DNA of 64,000 nt from Janthinobacterium sp. 17J80-10. Lineage in GTDB: Bacteria; Pseudomonadota; Gammaproteobacteria; Burkholderiales; Burkholderiaceae_D. Shown here in pieces: positions 1-8,791 of this stretch. Below the pieces are notes generated by a model. That model did not search any database. It worked only from the letters and a program-made list of their open reading frames with translations, and had not been told where the DNA came from. The number at the start of each line of letters is the position of its first letter. Positions within the stretch are counted from its first letter, which is position 1. The DNA lies in assembly GCF_004114795.1 (NCBI RefSeq), contig NZ_CP035311.1, positions 2,976,001-3,040,000 of the forward strand. Reading direction: 5' to 3'. Position numbers and translations under genes: made by a program.

Positions 1-520
1 CGTCGCCGCCGTCGCCTTCATCCTCGTCGTCGCCATGATGGTGGCCATGTTCGCCATGCACATGACCATGTGCGATTTCCTCGTCGCTGGCCGCACGCAC
101 GCTGAGCACGTTCAAGCCGAAGCGCAGGGCAATGCCGGCCAGGGGATGATTGCCATCCAGGACCACCTTATCGTCGGCAATTTCAGTCACGGTGAAGAGC
201 AGGGATTCCTGCTGCTCTTCGCCTTCCTCGGGGGAGCCTTCGAACTGCATGCCGACTTCCAGCGGCGTGGGCAGGCGGTTACGGTCTTCGATCTTGACCA
301 GATCGGCATCATATTCACCAAAGGCATCTTCGGGTTCGACCTGGATGGTCGTCTGGTAACCGGCCAGCTGGCCTTCGAGCGCTTCCTCGATTTTCGGCAG
401 GGTATTTTGGTAGCCGCCATGCAGATACACCATCGGCTCGCGGCTCTCCTCGATGAGACTGCCTTGCGCATCGGAGAGGGTGTAGTTCAGGGTCACTACC
501 GTATTCTGGGCAATCTTCAT
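1..520 (-). CDS. SlyD-like FKBP peptidyl-prolyl cis-trans isomerase (partial, C-terminus cut)
   Basis: The reverse strand from the ATG at 520 reads MKIAQNTVVTLNYTLSD and stays open to the window edge, so the C-terminus is missing. The early GxLIEES segment, a Tyr-Leu-His-Gly-Gly stretch, the LPKIEEALEG segment and an EDAFGEYD segment are typical of the FKBP domain of SlyD/SlpA, with the inserted flap that binds unfolded chains. The visible end is rich in His, Asp and Glu (HGHVHGEHGHHHGDDED), which fits the metal-binding tail of SlyD. The family isomerises prolyl bonds in the cytoplasm, acts as a chaperone and can bind nickel. The gene is divergent from the L16 hydroxylase gene, with about 100 bases between them. 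Confidence 0.85.
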   Translation of the reverse strand, partial: MKIAQNTVVTLNYTLSDAQGSLIEESREPMVYLHGGYQNTLPKIEEALEGQLAGYQTTIQVEPEDAFGEYDADLVKIEDRNRLPTPLEVGMQFEGSPEEGEEQQESLLFTVTEIADDKVVLDGNHPLAGIALRFGLNVLSVRAASDEEIAHGHVHGEHGHHHGDDEDEGDGGD

Positions 521-617
521 GGCTGGCTTCCTTTCTGTGGACGATGCCGGCGATTATACCAATCCGCCGGCGTCTTCCCCGCAAAAGTCGGCATCACCAC
601 TGGCACGCACCTATATA

Positions 618-1748
618 ATGAGCGCCATGAAAAATCTCCCACTCCTCGGCGACATCACGCCCGCGCGCTTTTTGCGCGAATACTGGCACAAGAAACCCTT
701 GCTGGTACGCCAGGCAATTCCTGGTTTCAAGCCCCTTCTCAAACGCGATGCCCTGGTCAATCTGGCGCAACAGGGCGATGTCGAATCGCGCCTGATCACC
801 CACTTCGGCCGGCAATGGGAAATGCAGCACGGCCCGGTGACAGAAGTGCCCGCTTTCGCACAAAAGGACTGGACCCTGCTATTGCAAGGCGTTAATCTGC
901 ACCTCGATGCAGCCGACCGCCTGCTGCGCCAGTTCAACTTCATCCCGGACGCCCGCCTCGACGACCTGATGATCAGCTACGCCACCGATGGCGGCGGCGT
1001 CGGCCCGCATTTCGATTCCTATGATGTCTTCCTGCTGCAGGCGCATGGCCAGCGGCGCTGGCGCATCGGCGCACAGCAAGACCTCACGCTGGTCGAAGGC
1101 ATGCCGCTGAAAATCCTGAAGCATTTCACGCCGGAAGAGGAATTCGTACTGGAGCCCGGCGACATGCTCTACCTGCCGCCGCACTACGCCCATGACGGCG
1201 TGGCCATCGGCGAATGCATGACTTATTCGATCGGTTTTCGCGCCCCCTCCTACCAGGAACTTGGCGAAGCCTTCCTGCAATTCATGGTTGAAACCGTTGA
1301 ACTGCCGGGGCGCTATGCCGATCCGGAACTGACGCCTGCCCGCGCGCCGGCCGAAATCGGCAATGCCATGCTGCAGAAAATCCGCGAAAAACTGCAACAG
1401 ATCAGCTTCGAAGAGGAAGACATCACGATTTTCCTGGGCGAATACCTTTCCGAGCCCAAGGCCAGCGTGTATTTCAAGCCGCCCGCACGCCCCTTGAGCC
1501 TGGCGCGCTTTATCGATGCGGCAGGCAAGCGCGGCGTAAAACTTTCGCGCAAGACACACATGTTGTACCGCGGCAAGCATGTTTTCATCAATGGTGAATC
1601 CTTTACGGCCGGGCGTGCCGATAAAGCACCTTTGCTGAGCCTGGCCAATACGCGCTGCCTGGAGGGGATGGCGCTGGCGGCGGCTTCCGCAGACGTGCAG
1701 GAAACCCTGCACCAGTGGTATGCCGATGGCTGGATCGAGTTGGCTTAA
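618..1748 (+). CDS. roxA: JmjC/cupin 50S ribosomal protein L16 3-hydroxylase (RoxA/YcfD type)
   Basis: The 376-residue protein is a 2-oxoglutarate and Fe(II)-dependent oxygenase of the JmjC/cupin-4 family; YcfD hydroxylates an arginine of ribosomal protein L16. The N-terminus has the typical FLREYWHKKPLLVRQA segment. The iron ligands are visible as GPHFDSYDVF (the His-x-Asp pair) and a later HYAHDGVAIG (distal His), with the intervening EPGDMLYLPPHYAHD of the double-stranded beta helix. A C-terminal winged-helix-like part follows. ATG codons at 618 and 627 are both possible; the upstream reading frame lacks family similarity. A TATAAT sequence overlaps the first ATG, so 627 may be the real start if that element is used as a -10 box. 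Confidence 0.85.
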   Translation: MSAMKNLPLLGDITPARFLREYWHKKPLLVRQAIPGFKPLLKRDALVNLAQQGDVESRLITHFGRQWEMQHGPVTEVPAFAQKDWTLLLQGVNLHLDAADRLLRQFNFIPDARLDDLMISYATDGGGVGPHFDSYDVFLLQAHGQRRWRIGAQQDLTLVEGMPLKILKHFTPEEEFVLEPGDMLYLPPHYAHDGVAIGECMTYSIGFRAPSYQELGEAFLQFMVETVELPGRYADPELTPARAPAEIGNAMLQKIREKLQQISFEEEDITIFLGEYLSEPKASVYFKPPARPLSLARFIDAAGKRGVKLSRKTHMLYRGKHVFINGESFTAGRADKAPLLSLANTRCLEGMALAAASADVQETLHQWYADGWIELA

Positions 1749-1808
1749 AGCATGAAAATAGCCCACTGTTGTGGGAACACAAAAGAAAATTACTAGTAGG
1801 AATCGTTT

Positions 1809-1838
1809 TTGTCATTCCATACAAAAACCCGCTATAAT
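1809..1838 (+). promoter_or_regulatory. Sigma-70-like promoter for the small lipoprotein gene
   Basis: TTGTCA at 1809-1814 and TATAAT at 1833-1838 are separated by 18 bases, close to the sigma-70 consensus. Transcription would start near 1845, giving an untranslated leader of about 120 bases before the ATG at 1968. The leader contains an imperfect inverted repeat at about 1910-1937 (GCGATAATTAC / GTAATTATTCATCGC), whose role is unknown. Confidence 0.6.
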
Positions 1839-1967
1839 TATGAGTTAGGAAGGTTTCGCTTTACCGCACTGCACCATCGGTCAGTACGTCCGCGGAAACA
1901 CCCTAACGAGCGATAATTACCGGTAATTATTCATCGCAAAACCTGTTTAAATTTCGAAGGAAAACTC

Positions 1968-2162
1968 ATGAAAAAGAATCTGCTGATCGCCTCCCTGTTT
2001 GCTCTGACCCTGGTTGCCTGCGGTAAGAAAGAAGAAGCACCTGCTGTCGTCGAAACCACCACGACCGCTGCTGAAACCACCACTACCGCTGCTGAAACCA
2101 CCACCACTGCAGCTGAAGCGACCACCACTGCTGCTGAAACCACCACCACCGTGGCTAAGTAA
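1968..2162 (+). CDS. Small lipoprotein with Glu-Thr-Thr-Thr-Thr-Ala-Ala repeats
   Basis: This 64-residue protein has a short basic N-terminus (MKKN), a hydrophobic core and a lipobox ending LVAC, so Cys18 should be lipidated after signal peptidase II cleavage. The mature part starts CGKKEEAPAVV and is then five heptads of the type ETTTTAA ending in a single Lys. It therefore has no globular domain and is probably a flexible, low-complexity periplasmic tail. An AAGGA ribosome-binding site precedes the ATG, and promoter and terminator are both visible, so it is a monocistronic and probably well-expressed gene. The function is unknown; the shape resembles small entericidin-like or Lpp-like envelope lipoproteins, but no homology is claimed. 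Confidence 0.8.
   Translation: MKKNLLIASLFALTLVACGKKEEAPAVVETTTTAAETTTTAAETTTTAAEATTTAAETTTTVAK
2052..2156 (+). repeat. Five tandem 21-bp coding repeats
   Basis: Units begin at 2052, 2073, 2094, 2115 and 2136. Each encodes Glu-Thr-Thr-Thr-Thr-Ala-Ala with small variations (Ala for Thr in unit 4, Val for Ala in unit 5). Repeat number could change by slippage or recombination without breaking the reading frame. Confidence 0.9.
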
Positions 2163-2182
2163 TCAGTTTCTGCATCATGAAG

Positions 2183-2209
2183 AGCCGACCTTCGGGTCGG
2201 CTTTTTTTT
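2183..2209 (+). terminator. Rho-independent terminator after the lipoprotein gene
   Basis: The stem AGCCGACC / GGTCGGCT with a TTCG tetraloop is followed by a run of eight T residues. It ends transcription of the lipoprotein gene 20 bases upstream. Confidence 0.9.
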
Positions 2210-2285
2210 CGCTCCGTTTTTTGTGCGGGACCCTAATTCCCCCCAGCAAGCCGCCGCGCAAGAGTGAGCCCATGCCGCACGCCCA

Positions 2286-2320
2286 ATAAAAAAGCCGCCC
2301 GAAAAACGGACGGCTTTTTT
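2286..2320 (-). terminator. Terminator downstream of bamC
   Basis: An AAAAAAGCCG-CCG stem with one mismatch and an AAAAA loop pairs with CGG-CGGCTTTTTT. Read on the reverse strand the T-run follows the stem, so it can end the dapA-bamC transcript; A/T tracts on both sides could make it work in both directions. Confidence 0.75.
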
Positions 2321-2349
2321 GCAAACTGCGACGACTGGACTGACTGGGC

Positions 2350-3540
2350 TTACTTCAGCTGCTCATTCAGCAAAGTCAGAATCCTGCCGGCAGTCGCCGA
2401 ATTGTCCGAGCGCCCGTCCGCATCGAGGACCTGGACGCGGCTGACGCCGGTAGTTTCCTTGACCGAAATGCGGTAACGCTGCGCCGACTTCGGATCGTCC
2501 TTGGAGGAACCCCACGAGAACAGCTTCGAGATAAAGCCCTTCTCGGACTCGGCCCTGGCCTTGGCTTCCTTGTCCTGGTCGACGTAGCGCACGAAATACA
2601 CGCCTTGCGAGCGGTCGCGGTCTTCCACGGTGAAGCCGACGCGGTCCAGCGCCAGGCCGACACGGCGCCAGGAGCGGTCGAACCCTTCATTGTTTTCGAC
2701 ATACGCGCCGGAGTCAGCCTTGACCAGCCTGGAGCGCGCCTGCAGCGGCGTCGCATTGGCAACCACGGACTTGGCGCGCACTTCTTCGGCGCCCAGCCGC
2801 ACCATCAGCTTGCTCAGCATCTGCGCTTCCAGTTCCGGGTCGGCCGGACGGCCTACCCACATCGTGCTTTGCGGGCCGCTGGTGCCAGTGGTGCCGGTAT
2901 GCACTTCCTCGGCGCCGCGGTGGCTGATGTAAATCTCGGTGCTGCCATCCGGCGCGCGTTCCAGGCGGGTACGGAATTTGTCCCGCACGGCGCTATCGTA
3001 GGCGGTGTCGAGGGTCTTGGCGAGGAAACCGCGAATCGTCCCCTGCGGCACGTTCAGGCGCTTTTCCGCCCAGTCGGTTTCCAGCACGCCGGCGTCAGGC
3101 ATCTCGACATTGACCAGGAATCCGGCGTCCTGCCAAAAATCCTTGATTTGCGGCCACAGGACTTCCGGCGATTTCTTGATCACCAGCCAGCGCTGGTTGC
3201 CGTCGCGTTCGACACGCATGTCCGAGGCCACGGCGGGCGCGACCACCTGGGTGCCCCCCGTTGCTGCAGCCGCGCCACTGCCCTGTTGCTGCTGGGTGTA
3301 GCCTGAGGCGGTGGCAACGCCGCGGTTGTTTTCATTGATGGCGTAACGATTATCGCGCTGTAATTGCGTCAGGTTCGGCGGGATTTCCAGGGTCTTGGCG
3401 GGCGCCTTGCTCGCGCTTTTGTAATCCACCCGCTCCGGTTCCAGCATCGAATTCAGCGAACCGCCGCAGCCGGCCAAGCTGGCAAGAATGGCCGCGCCAA
3501 GCAGGCTGCGCGTGAAACAAGTTGAGTGCAACGAAATCAT
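2350..3540 (-). CDS. bamC: Outer membrane assembly lipoprotein BamC (NlpB family)
   Basis: BamC is a lipoprotein accessory of the BAM complex that inserts beta-barrel proteins into the outer membrane. From the ATG at 3540 the protein starts MISLHSTCFTRSLLG and has a signal peptide ending in the lipobox LAGC. A disordered segment follows, with EPERVDYKSA and LEIPPNLTQL, the part that in E. coli BamC contacts BamD. Two helix-grip domains follow (around residues 100-230 and 260-396), including the WLVIKKSPEVLWPQIKDFW segment. An in-frame ATG at 3558 would add six residues. It lies directly downstream of dapA, the same dapA-bamC arrangement as in E. coli. Confidence 0.88.
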   Translation of the reverse strand: MISLHSTCFTRSLLGAAILASLAGCGGSLNSMLEPERVDYKSASKAPAKTLEIPPNLTQLQRDNRYAINENNRGVATASGYTQQQQGSGAAAATGGTQVVAPAVASDMRVERDGNQRWLVIKKSPEVLWPQIKDFWQDAGFLVNVEMPDAGVLETDWAEKRLNVPQGTIRGFLAKTLDTAYDSAVRDKFRTRLERAPDGSTEIYISHRGAEEVHTGTTGTSGPQSTMWVGRPADPELEAQMLSKLMVRLGAEEVRAKSVVANATPLQARSRLVKADSGAYVENNEGFDRSWRRVGLALDRVGFTVEDRDRSQGVYFVRYVDQDKEAKARAESEKGFISKLFSWGSSKDDPKSAQRYRISVKETTGVSRVQVLDADGRSDNSATAGRILTLLNEQLK

Positions 3541-3614
3541 GTTCTTGCGAATAATCATATGGATACGGGTTAAAAACCGGACAAGATCAAAGGTGCAAAT
3601 GCACCAACAAGCGT

Positions 3615-4493
3615 TTATTGTAATACAGCAGCTTCGCGCAATGCCTTGCGGACGGTTTCCTGGTATTCCTGCGCCAGCGGCACCAGCGGCAAACGGATGC
3701 CGGAAGGAATCTTGCCCATTTCTGCCATGGCCCATTTCACTGGCACAGGATTGGGTTCGACAAACAGCTTGTTATGCAAGGGCAGCATGCGGTTGTTGAT
3801 CTCGATTGCACGGGCAATCTCGCCTTGCATGGCAGCCACGCACAATTCATGCATGGCGCGCGGGGCGACATTGGCCGTGACGGAAATATTGCCCTTGGCG
3901 CCACAGAACATCAGTGCCATGGCAGTCGCATCGTCACCGGAATAAACGGCAAAGGATTTTGGCGCCAGGCGCAGCAGATCGGTGCCGCGGGCAATGTTGC
4001 CAGTTGCATCCTTGACCCCGATGATGCCCGGCACCTGCGCCAGGCGCACGATGGTTTCGTTGGCCATGTCGGCCACGGTGCGGCCCGGCACGTTGTACAG
4101 GATCACTGGCAAGTCCACCGCCTCGGCGATTTTCTTGAAGTGCTGGTACATGCCTTCCTGGGTCGGACGGTTATAGTAGGGCACTACTTGCAGCGAGGCA
4201 TCCGCACCGACATTCTTCGCATAGCGGGTCAGTTCGATGGCTTCCGCAGTCGAGTTGCCGCCTGTACCGGCGATGACGGGAACGCGCTTGGCCGTATGCT
4301 CCACCGCCACCTTGATCAGTTCGCAGTGTTCTTCGACCGATACGGTGGGCGATTCACCTGTGGTACCGACAATGACGATGCCATCGGTGCCTTCGGCGAT
4401 ATGCCAGTCGATGAGATTACGCAAACCCGGCAAGTCGAGGCTGCCGTCTGCATGCATGGGGGTGACGATCGCTACTATGCTGCCCTGAATCAT
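3615..4493 (-). CDS. dapA: 4-hydroxy-tetrahydrodipicolinate synthase
   Basis: DapA condenses pyruvate with aspartate semialdehyde in the first committed step of lysine and diaminopimelate synthesis. The protein has 292 residues, the usual length. Starting at the ATG at 4493 it reads [19 protein letters not shown]. The visible family motifs are [10 protein letters not shown], the catalytic tyrosine in [18 protein letters not shown], and the Schiff-base lysine in [11 protein letters not shown]. The longer upstream reading frame has no family similarity. It is probably co-transcribed with bamC, whose start lies 75 bases downstream. Confidence 0.95.
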   Translation of the reverse strand: MIQGSIVAIVTPMHADGSLDLPGLRNLIDWHIAEGTDGIVIVGTTGESPTVSVEEHCELIKVAVEHTAKRVPVIAGTGGNSTAEAIELTRYAKNVGADASLQVVPYYNRPTQEGMYQHFKKIAEAVDLPVILYNVPGRTVADMANETIVRLAQVPGIIGVKDATGNIARGTDLLRLAPKSFAVYSGDDATAMALMFCGAKGNISVTANVAPRAMHELCVAAMQGEIARAIEINNRMLPLHNKLFVEPNPVPVKWAMAEMGKIPSGIRLPLVPLAQEYQETVRKALREAAVLQ

Positions 4494-4576
4494 GGTGTTT
4501 AGGAAACGAAAGGATGAAAGCTTCGATTGTAGCGGATCGCCTGCGGGTATGGGTGGCTTCGGGCAGGCAAATCGCA

Positions 4577-5167
4577 TTAAAAAATCGGCGGAAAATCGGC
4601 GGCGAGAGCCTGCGCCGACGCCCCGGGCGCAATCGCGCAAATCCGCTGCACCATGGCCGGCTTGGGCGCCGCCACGTAACCGTCCTCGAAAGCGACGACA
4701 CGCCAGTCCGGCATGGCCGGATTGCGCACCACTTCGAGCAATTCGCCCTGCCGCAGCAAAAAATCCGGGTTCGACGGCTTACCGTAGCGCTCGTTACCTC
4801 GCGCGAAGGTCTCGTAGATCAGCACGCCGCCTGGCGCCAGGCTTGCCAGCATGGCAGCAAACAGGGGCCGGTGCAGGTAATTGGTGACGACGATGCCGGC
4901 AAAACGCGCCGGCGCAAACGGCCAGGGCGTGCCATTTTCGAGGTCAAACTGGAAAGTCGCGATGCCGGCGGGCGCCGACGCCGCCAGCGCCGCCAGGGCT
5001 GCGCCATCGCGGTCCAGCGTACAGACGGGGTGGCCCATGGCCGCCAGCAGGCGGCTATGGCGGCCGCTGCCGCACGCCAGGTCGAGCACTTCGCCTGGCG
5101 CAATCAGCGGCGCAAAGCGCTGCACCCAGGCCGAGGGCTGTGCCGGAAATTCAGCCGCCATGGACAA
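4577..5167 (-). CDS. Class I SAM-dependent methyltransferase
   Basis: The 196-residue protein has motif I as [16 protein letters not shown] (about residues 28-43), followed by the acidic end of the second strand (CTLDRD), and the later [12 protein letters not shown] segment that corresponds to motif IV. It resembles small TehB-like or methyltransferase-25-type proteins, but the substrate cannot be inferred. The stop lies about 80 bases from dapA and the start about 20 bases from the trpS stop, so it may be read with trpS. MSM at the start allows initiation at 5167 or 5161. Confidence 0.8.
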   Translation of the reverse strand: MSMAAEFPAQPSAWVQRFAPLIAPGEVLDLACGSGRHSRLLAAMGHPVCTLDRDGAALAALAASAPAGIATFQFDLENGTPWPFAPARFAGIVVTNYLHRPLFAAMLASLAPGGVLIYETFARGNERYGKPSNPDFLLRQGELLEVVRNPAMPDWRVVAFEDGYVAAPKPAMVQRICAIAPGASAQALAADFPPIF

Positions 5168-5187
5168 GGATGCCTCCCGTGCCTGCG

Positions 5188-6393
5188 TCAGCTGCGATAG
5201 CCGAGGCCCATGGCCTCGCGCACATCGCGCATGGTTTCTTCAGCCAGCGCACGCGCCTTGTCGCAGCCGTCGGCGACGATGGCACGCACCAGCGTGGGGT
5301 CATCGAGGTAGCGCTGCGCGCGCTCGCGCATCGGCTCCTGCTCGCGCAAGACGCCGTCGATCACCGGCTGCTTGCATTCGATGCAGCCGATGCCGGCCGA
5401 GGTGCAGCCCTTGACTACCCACTCCTTCGTGGCGGCGTCGGAATAAACCTGGTGCAGCTGCCATACCGGGCACTTTTCCGGATTGCCCGGATCGGTGCGG
5501 CGGATGCGCGCCGGATCGGTCGGCATGGTGCGCAATTTCTTGGTAACCGTTTCCTTGTCTTCGCGCAGGGCAATGGCATTGCCATAGCTCTTGGACATTT
5601 TCTGGCCATCGAGTCCCGGCAGGCGCGAGGCTTCCGTCAGGCGCACCTGCGGCTCGGGCAGGATGATCTTGCGGCTGCCGGCAAGGTAGCCGAACAGGCG
5701 CTCGCGGTCGGCCGCGCCCAGGCTTTGCGCTGCATCCAGCAAGACGCGCGCCTCATCCAGCGCCTCGTGCCTGCCCTGCTCCTGATAGGCCGTGCGCAAG
5801 GCATCGTATTGCTTGCCCTGCTTGCCGCCCAGTTTCTTGATGGCTTCCTGGACTTTTTCGGCAAAGCCGGCTTCCTTGCCGTACATGTGGTTGAAGCGGC
5901 GCGCGATCTCGCGGGTAATTTCGACGTGCGGGATCTGGTCTTCGCCCACCGGCACCATGCTGGCGCGGTACAGCAGCACGTCAGCCGACATCAAGAGCGG
6001 ATAGCCGAGGAAGCCATAGGTGGACAGGTCGCGGTCGGCCAGCTTTTGCTGCTGGTCCTTGTAGGTCGGCACGCGCTCGAGCCAGCCCAGCGGCGTCATC
6101 ATCGACAGCAACAGGTGCAGCTCGGCATGCTGCGGCACCTTGGACTGGATGAAGATGGTCGATTGCGCCGGGTCGACACCCGCGGCCAGCCAGTCGATCA
6201 CCATGTCCCAGGTGCTGGCTTCGATCTGCGCCGGGTCTTCGTAATGGGTAGTCAGCGCATGCCAGTCGGCGACGAAGAACAGGCAAGGCACCTCGGCCTG
6301 CATCTTGACCCAGTTTTTCAGGGCGCCATGGTAATGGCCCAGATGGAGGGCGCCCGTGGGGCGCATGCCGGAAACGACGCGATCGGGAAACAT
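5188..6393 (-). CDS. trpS: Tryptophanyl-tRNA synthetase
   Basis: This class I synthetase charges tRNA-Trp. It has 401 residues. The HIGH-type signature is HLGH in GALHLGHYHGAL near residue 17, and the KMSKS loop is intact in GLDGQKMSKSYGNA. The segment CLFFVADWHALTTHYEDP matches the tryptophan pocket region of TrpS. The protein is longer than E. coli TrpS (about 334) because of an insertion around residues 215-255 between the Rossmann fold and KMSKS; longer TrpS forms are common in beta-proteobacteria. It starts 9 bases from the stop of the M50 protease gene. Confidence 0.95.
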   Translation of the reverse strand: MFPDRVVSGMRPTGALHLGHYHGALKNWVKMQAEVPCLFFVADWHALTTHYEDPAQIEASTWDMVIDWLAAGVDPAQSTIFIQSKVPQHAELHLLLSMMTPLGWLERVPTYKDQQQKLADRDLSTYGFLGYPLLMSADVLLYRASMVPVGEDQIPHVEITREIARRFNHMYGKEAGFAEKVQEAIKKLGGKQGKQYDALRTAYQEQGRHEALDEARVLLDAAQSLGAADRERLFGYLAGSRKIILPEPQVRLTEASRLPGLDGQKMSKSYGNAIALREDKETVTKKLRTMPTDPARIRRTDPGNPEKCPVWQLHQVYSDAATKEWVVKGCTSAGIGCIECKQPVIDGVLREQEPMRERAQRYLDDPTLVRAIVADGCDKARALAEETMRDVREAMGLGYRS

Positions 6394-6402
6394 GGGAATG
6401 AA

Positions 6403-7059
6403 TTAACTCAGCAAGAAGGTGAACGGGGAGACCAGCAGTTGCAGCAGGAAATTGGCGGCCGTCATGACCGGCACCATCCAGAATTTCAACACCTGCAAAA
6501 ACAGCAGCGCCAGCACAATGAAGAAACCATACGGTTCCATGCGGCCATACTTGTAGGCCAGCCGGTTCGGCAGGATGCTGAACATGATGCGCCCACCATC
6601 CAGCGGTGGTACCGGAAACAGGTTGAAGGCGAAGATCACAAGATTGACGATGATGCCGGCTTGCGCCATCTTGTGGAAAAAGTCTTCATTGACGTGGAAG
6701 GCCACCAGCGCCAGCGAAAACAGCATCCACAGGAGCGCCATCAGCAGATTGGCGGCAGGGCCGGCCAGCGCTACCCAGGCCATGTCGCGCTTGGGATTGC
6801 GCAGCTTGCCCCAGTCCACCGGCACCGGCTTGGCATAGCCGAACAGGAAAGGGCTGCCGACGAAATACAGCACGATGGGAATCAGGAGCGTGCCCACCGG
6901 GTCGATATGGCGCACCGGGTTCAGGCTCATGCGCCCCTGCACGTAGGCGGTGGAGTCACCGAAGTACTTTGCGGCGTAGGCGTGCGCCGCTTCGTGCAGG
7001 GTAATGGCAAAGAGGATGGGCAGTACGTAGACTGAAAAATTCTGGATAAGCTCGTTCAT
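6403..7059 (-). CDS. Site-2 protease family (M50) integral membrane metalloprotease
   Basis: The 218-residue protein is a small rhomboid-like S2P homologue with about six hydrophobic segments. The zinc motif HEAAH lies in the first membrane segment (residues 22-26), and the third zinc-ligand motif is NLFPVPPLDGGRI near residue 165. The GPAANLLMALLWM segment is the conserved central helix. Such short S2P proteins lack PDZ domains and their substrates are unknown. It sits upstream of trpS in the same direction, an arrangement common in Burkholderiales. Confidence 0.88.
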   Translation of the reverse strand: MNELIQNFSVYVLPILFAITLHEAAHAYAAKYFGDSTAYVQGRMSLNPVRHIDPVGTLLIPIVLYFVGSPFLFGYAKPVPVDWGKLRNPKRDMAWVALAGPAANLLMALLWMLFSLALVAFHVNEDFFHKMAQAGIIVNLVIFAFNLFPVPPLDGGRIMFSILPNRLAYKYGRMEPYGFFIVLALLFLQVLKFWMVPVMTAANFLLQLLVSPFTFLLS

Positions 7060-7120
7060 CAGGGGATTTTATCAGACGGCCGCGGCAGGGGCCGAACTTC
7101 CGGCCGATTTGCCGTGCCAG

Positions 7121-7744
7121 CTAGAGGCCGAACATGGCAGCATCGCCCCTGCCCTGCCGCACCAGCTCGGGCGCAGCGCCGGACAGGTCGATGACGGTGG
7201 TCATTTCCAGGCCGCAGGCGCCGCCATCGATCACCAGCTCGATCTGGCGTTCCAGCTTTTCGCGCACGACGTCGGGATCGGTCAAGGGCAAATCGTCATC
7301 CGGCAGGATCAGGGTGGTGCCCAGAAGCGGCTCGCCCAACTCTTCCAGCAACGCCAGCGCAACGGCGTTTTCCGGCACGCGCAGGCCGATGGTCTTGCGC
7401 GAGGGGTGGCTGACCCGGCGCGGCACTTCCTTGGTGGCTTCGAGGATGAAGGTATAGGGCCCGGGCGTCGCTGCCTTGAGCAGGCGGAACTGGCTGTTGT
7501 CCACCCTGGCGTATTCGGCGATCTGGGAGAGGTCGCGGCACAACAGCGCCAGGTGGTGCTTGTCATCGATGCCGCGGATGCGGCGCAATTTGGTGACCGC
7601 GTCCTTGTCGTCCAGGTGGCAGCACAGGGCGTAGCAGGAATCGGTGGGCAAGGCGACGATGCCGCCGGCGCGGATGATTTGCACCGCCTGCTTGATCAGC
7701 CGCAGCTGCGGGTTGTCGGGATGAATCTGGAAAAATTGGCTCAT
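7121..7744 (-). CDS. Sua5/YciO/YrdC family protein (threonylcarbamoyl-AMP synthase-like)
   Basis: The 207-residue protein has the YrdC fold signature: GGIVALPTDSCYALCC, KLRRIRGIDDKHHLALLC and the TPGPYTFIL and KTIGLRVPENAV segments. Family members bind ATP and RNA; TsaC/Sua5 make threonylcarbamoyl-adenylate for the t6A base in tRNA, while the YciO branch is less well defined. Length and start (MSQFFQIHPDNPQLRLIKQA) are closest to the YciO branch, so activity as a TsaC enzyme should not be assumed. Confidence 0.88.
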   Translation of the reverse strand: MSQFFQIHPDNPQLRLIKQAVQIIRAGGIVALPTDSCYALCCHLDDKDAVTKLRRIRGIDDKHHLALLCRDLSQIAEYARVDNSQFRLLKAATPGPYTFILEATKEVPRRVSHPSRKTIGLRVPENAVALALLEELGEPLLGTTLILPDDDLPLTDPDVVREKLERQIELVIDGGACGLEMTTVIDLSGAAPELVRQGRGDAAMFGL

Positions 7745-7806
7745 GAATCAATTACGGCGGCAGCTTGCGCCACCGCCGTCCGGTTAGAGGGCTTGCCGAG
7801 TGACGA

Positions 7807-8682
7807 TCAGCGCGTGCCCTGCAGGGCGGCAATACGCTGCTCGATCGGCGGATGGCTGGAAAACAGCGCCATGAAGCCCGGCTTGTCATTGGCAATACCC
7901 ATCGCGGCCATCGACTGCGGCAGGTTGTTCGGCTCCAGGCCGCCCAGGCGCGCCAGCGCATGGATCATCGGCTTGGGGCCGCCCAGCAATTGCGCAGCGC
8001 CGGCGTCGGCGCGGAACTCGCGCTGGCGCGAGAACCAGGCCACGATCATCGAGGCGGCGATGCCGAAGACGATCTGGCACACCATGACGGTCACCATGTA
8101 GCCGATGCCGGGGCTGTCGTTATCACCCCTGGACAGCGCGCGGTCCACCGCATAGCCGACCACGCGCGACAGGAACACCACGAAGGTATTCACCACGCCC
8201 TGGATCAGGGCCATCGTCACCATGTCGCCATTGGCCACGTGGGCCACTTCATGGCCGAGCACGGCTTCGACTTCCTCGCGGGTCATGGATTCGAGCAGGC
8301 CGGTGGACACCGCCACGAGCGCCGAATTCTTGAATGCGCCGGTGGCGAAGGCGTTCGGCTCGCCCTGGTAGATGGCCACTTCCGGCATGCCGATGCCGGC
8401 TTTCTGGGCCAGCCTGGCGACAGTATCAACCAGCCAGAACTCGGTCGAATTGGACGGCGTCTCGATGACTTGCGCGCCGGTGGACCATTTCGCCATCGGC
8501 TTGCTGATCAACAGCGAGATGATGGAACCGGTGAAACCGACCACCAGCGAAAACACCATCAGCATCGGCAGGTTCAGGCCCTGCGCGGTCAGGAACTTGT
8601 CCACGCCCAGTACTGAAAGCACCACCGTCATGACCGCAACTACGGCAATGTTGGTGGCAATGAACAGAAAAATTCGTTTCAT
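7807..8682 (-). CDS. htpX: Membrane zinc protease HtpX
   Basis: HtpX is an M48 metalloprotease in the inner membrane that degrades damaged membrane proteins with FtsH and is stress-induced. The start at 8682 ([11 protein letters not shown]) has a strong AAGGGG ribosome-binding site 8 bases upstream. Two N-terminal membrane segments (residues 4-25, 38-60) are followed by the catalytic HEVAH motif at 144-148 and a second hydrophobic pair around 155-215. The downstream glutamate motif lies in [15 protein letters not shown]. At 291 residues the length is normal. Confidence 0.95.
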   Translation of the reverse strand: MKRIFLFIATNIAVVAVMTVVLSVLGVDKFLTAQGLNLPMLMVFSLVVGFTGSIISLLISKPMAKWSTGAQVIETPSNSTEFWLVDTVARLAQKAGIGMPEVAIYQGEPNAFATGAFKNSALVAVSTGLLESMTREEVEAVLGHEVAHVANGDMVTMALIQGVVNTFVVFLSRVVGYAVDRALSRGDNDSPGIGYMVTVMVCQIVFGIAASMIVAWFSRQREFRADAGAAQLLGGPKPMIHALARLGGLEPNNLPQSMAAMGIANDKPGFMALFSSHPPIEQRIAALQGTR

Positions 8683-8791
8683 TTGAAAATCCCCTTTGGA
8701 AAACAATGACTAACGTATGGATTCTTTCACAAAACTCAAGATGCCGGAATGGTTTATCCTGAGATTTTTCGGAAGAATATCTGCGTTTTAT

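Noticed and set aside
16-895. Forward open frame at the left edge overlapping the SlyD-like gene
   Set aside because: The reverse strand gives a clear SlyD-like FKBP sequence with a His/Asp-rich end; the forward product has no homology and runs across a promoter.
5140-7035. Very long open frame (631 codons) on the forward strand
   Set aside because: It lies opposite trpS and the M50 protease gene, which have clear motifs. Its protein is Gln/His/Arg-rich with no domain, as expected from the antisense of a GC-rich gene.
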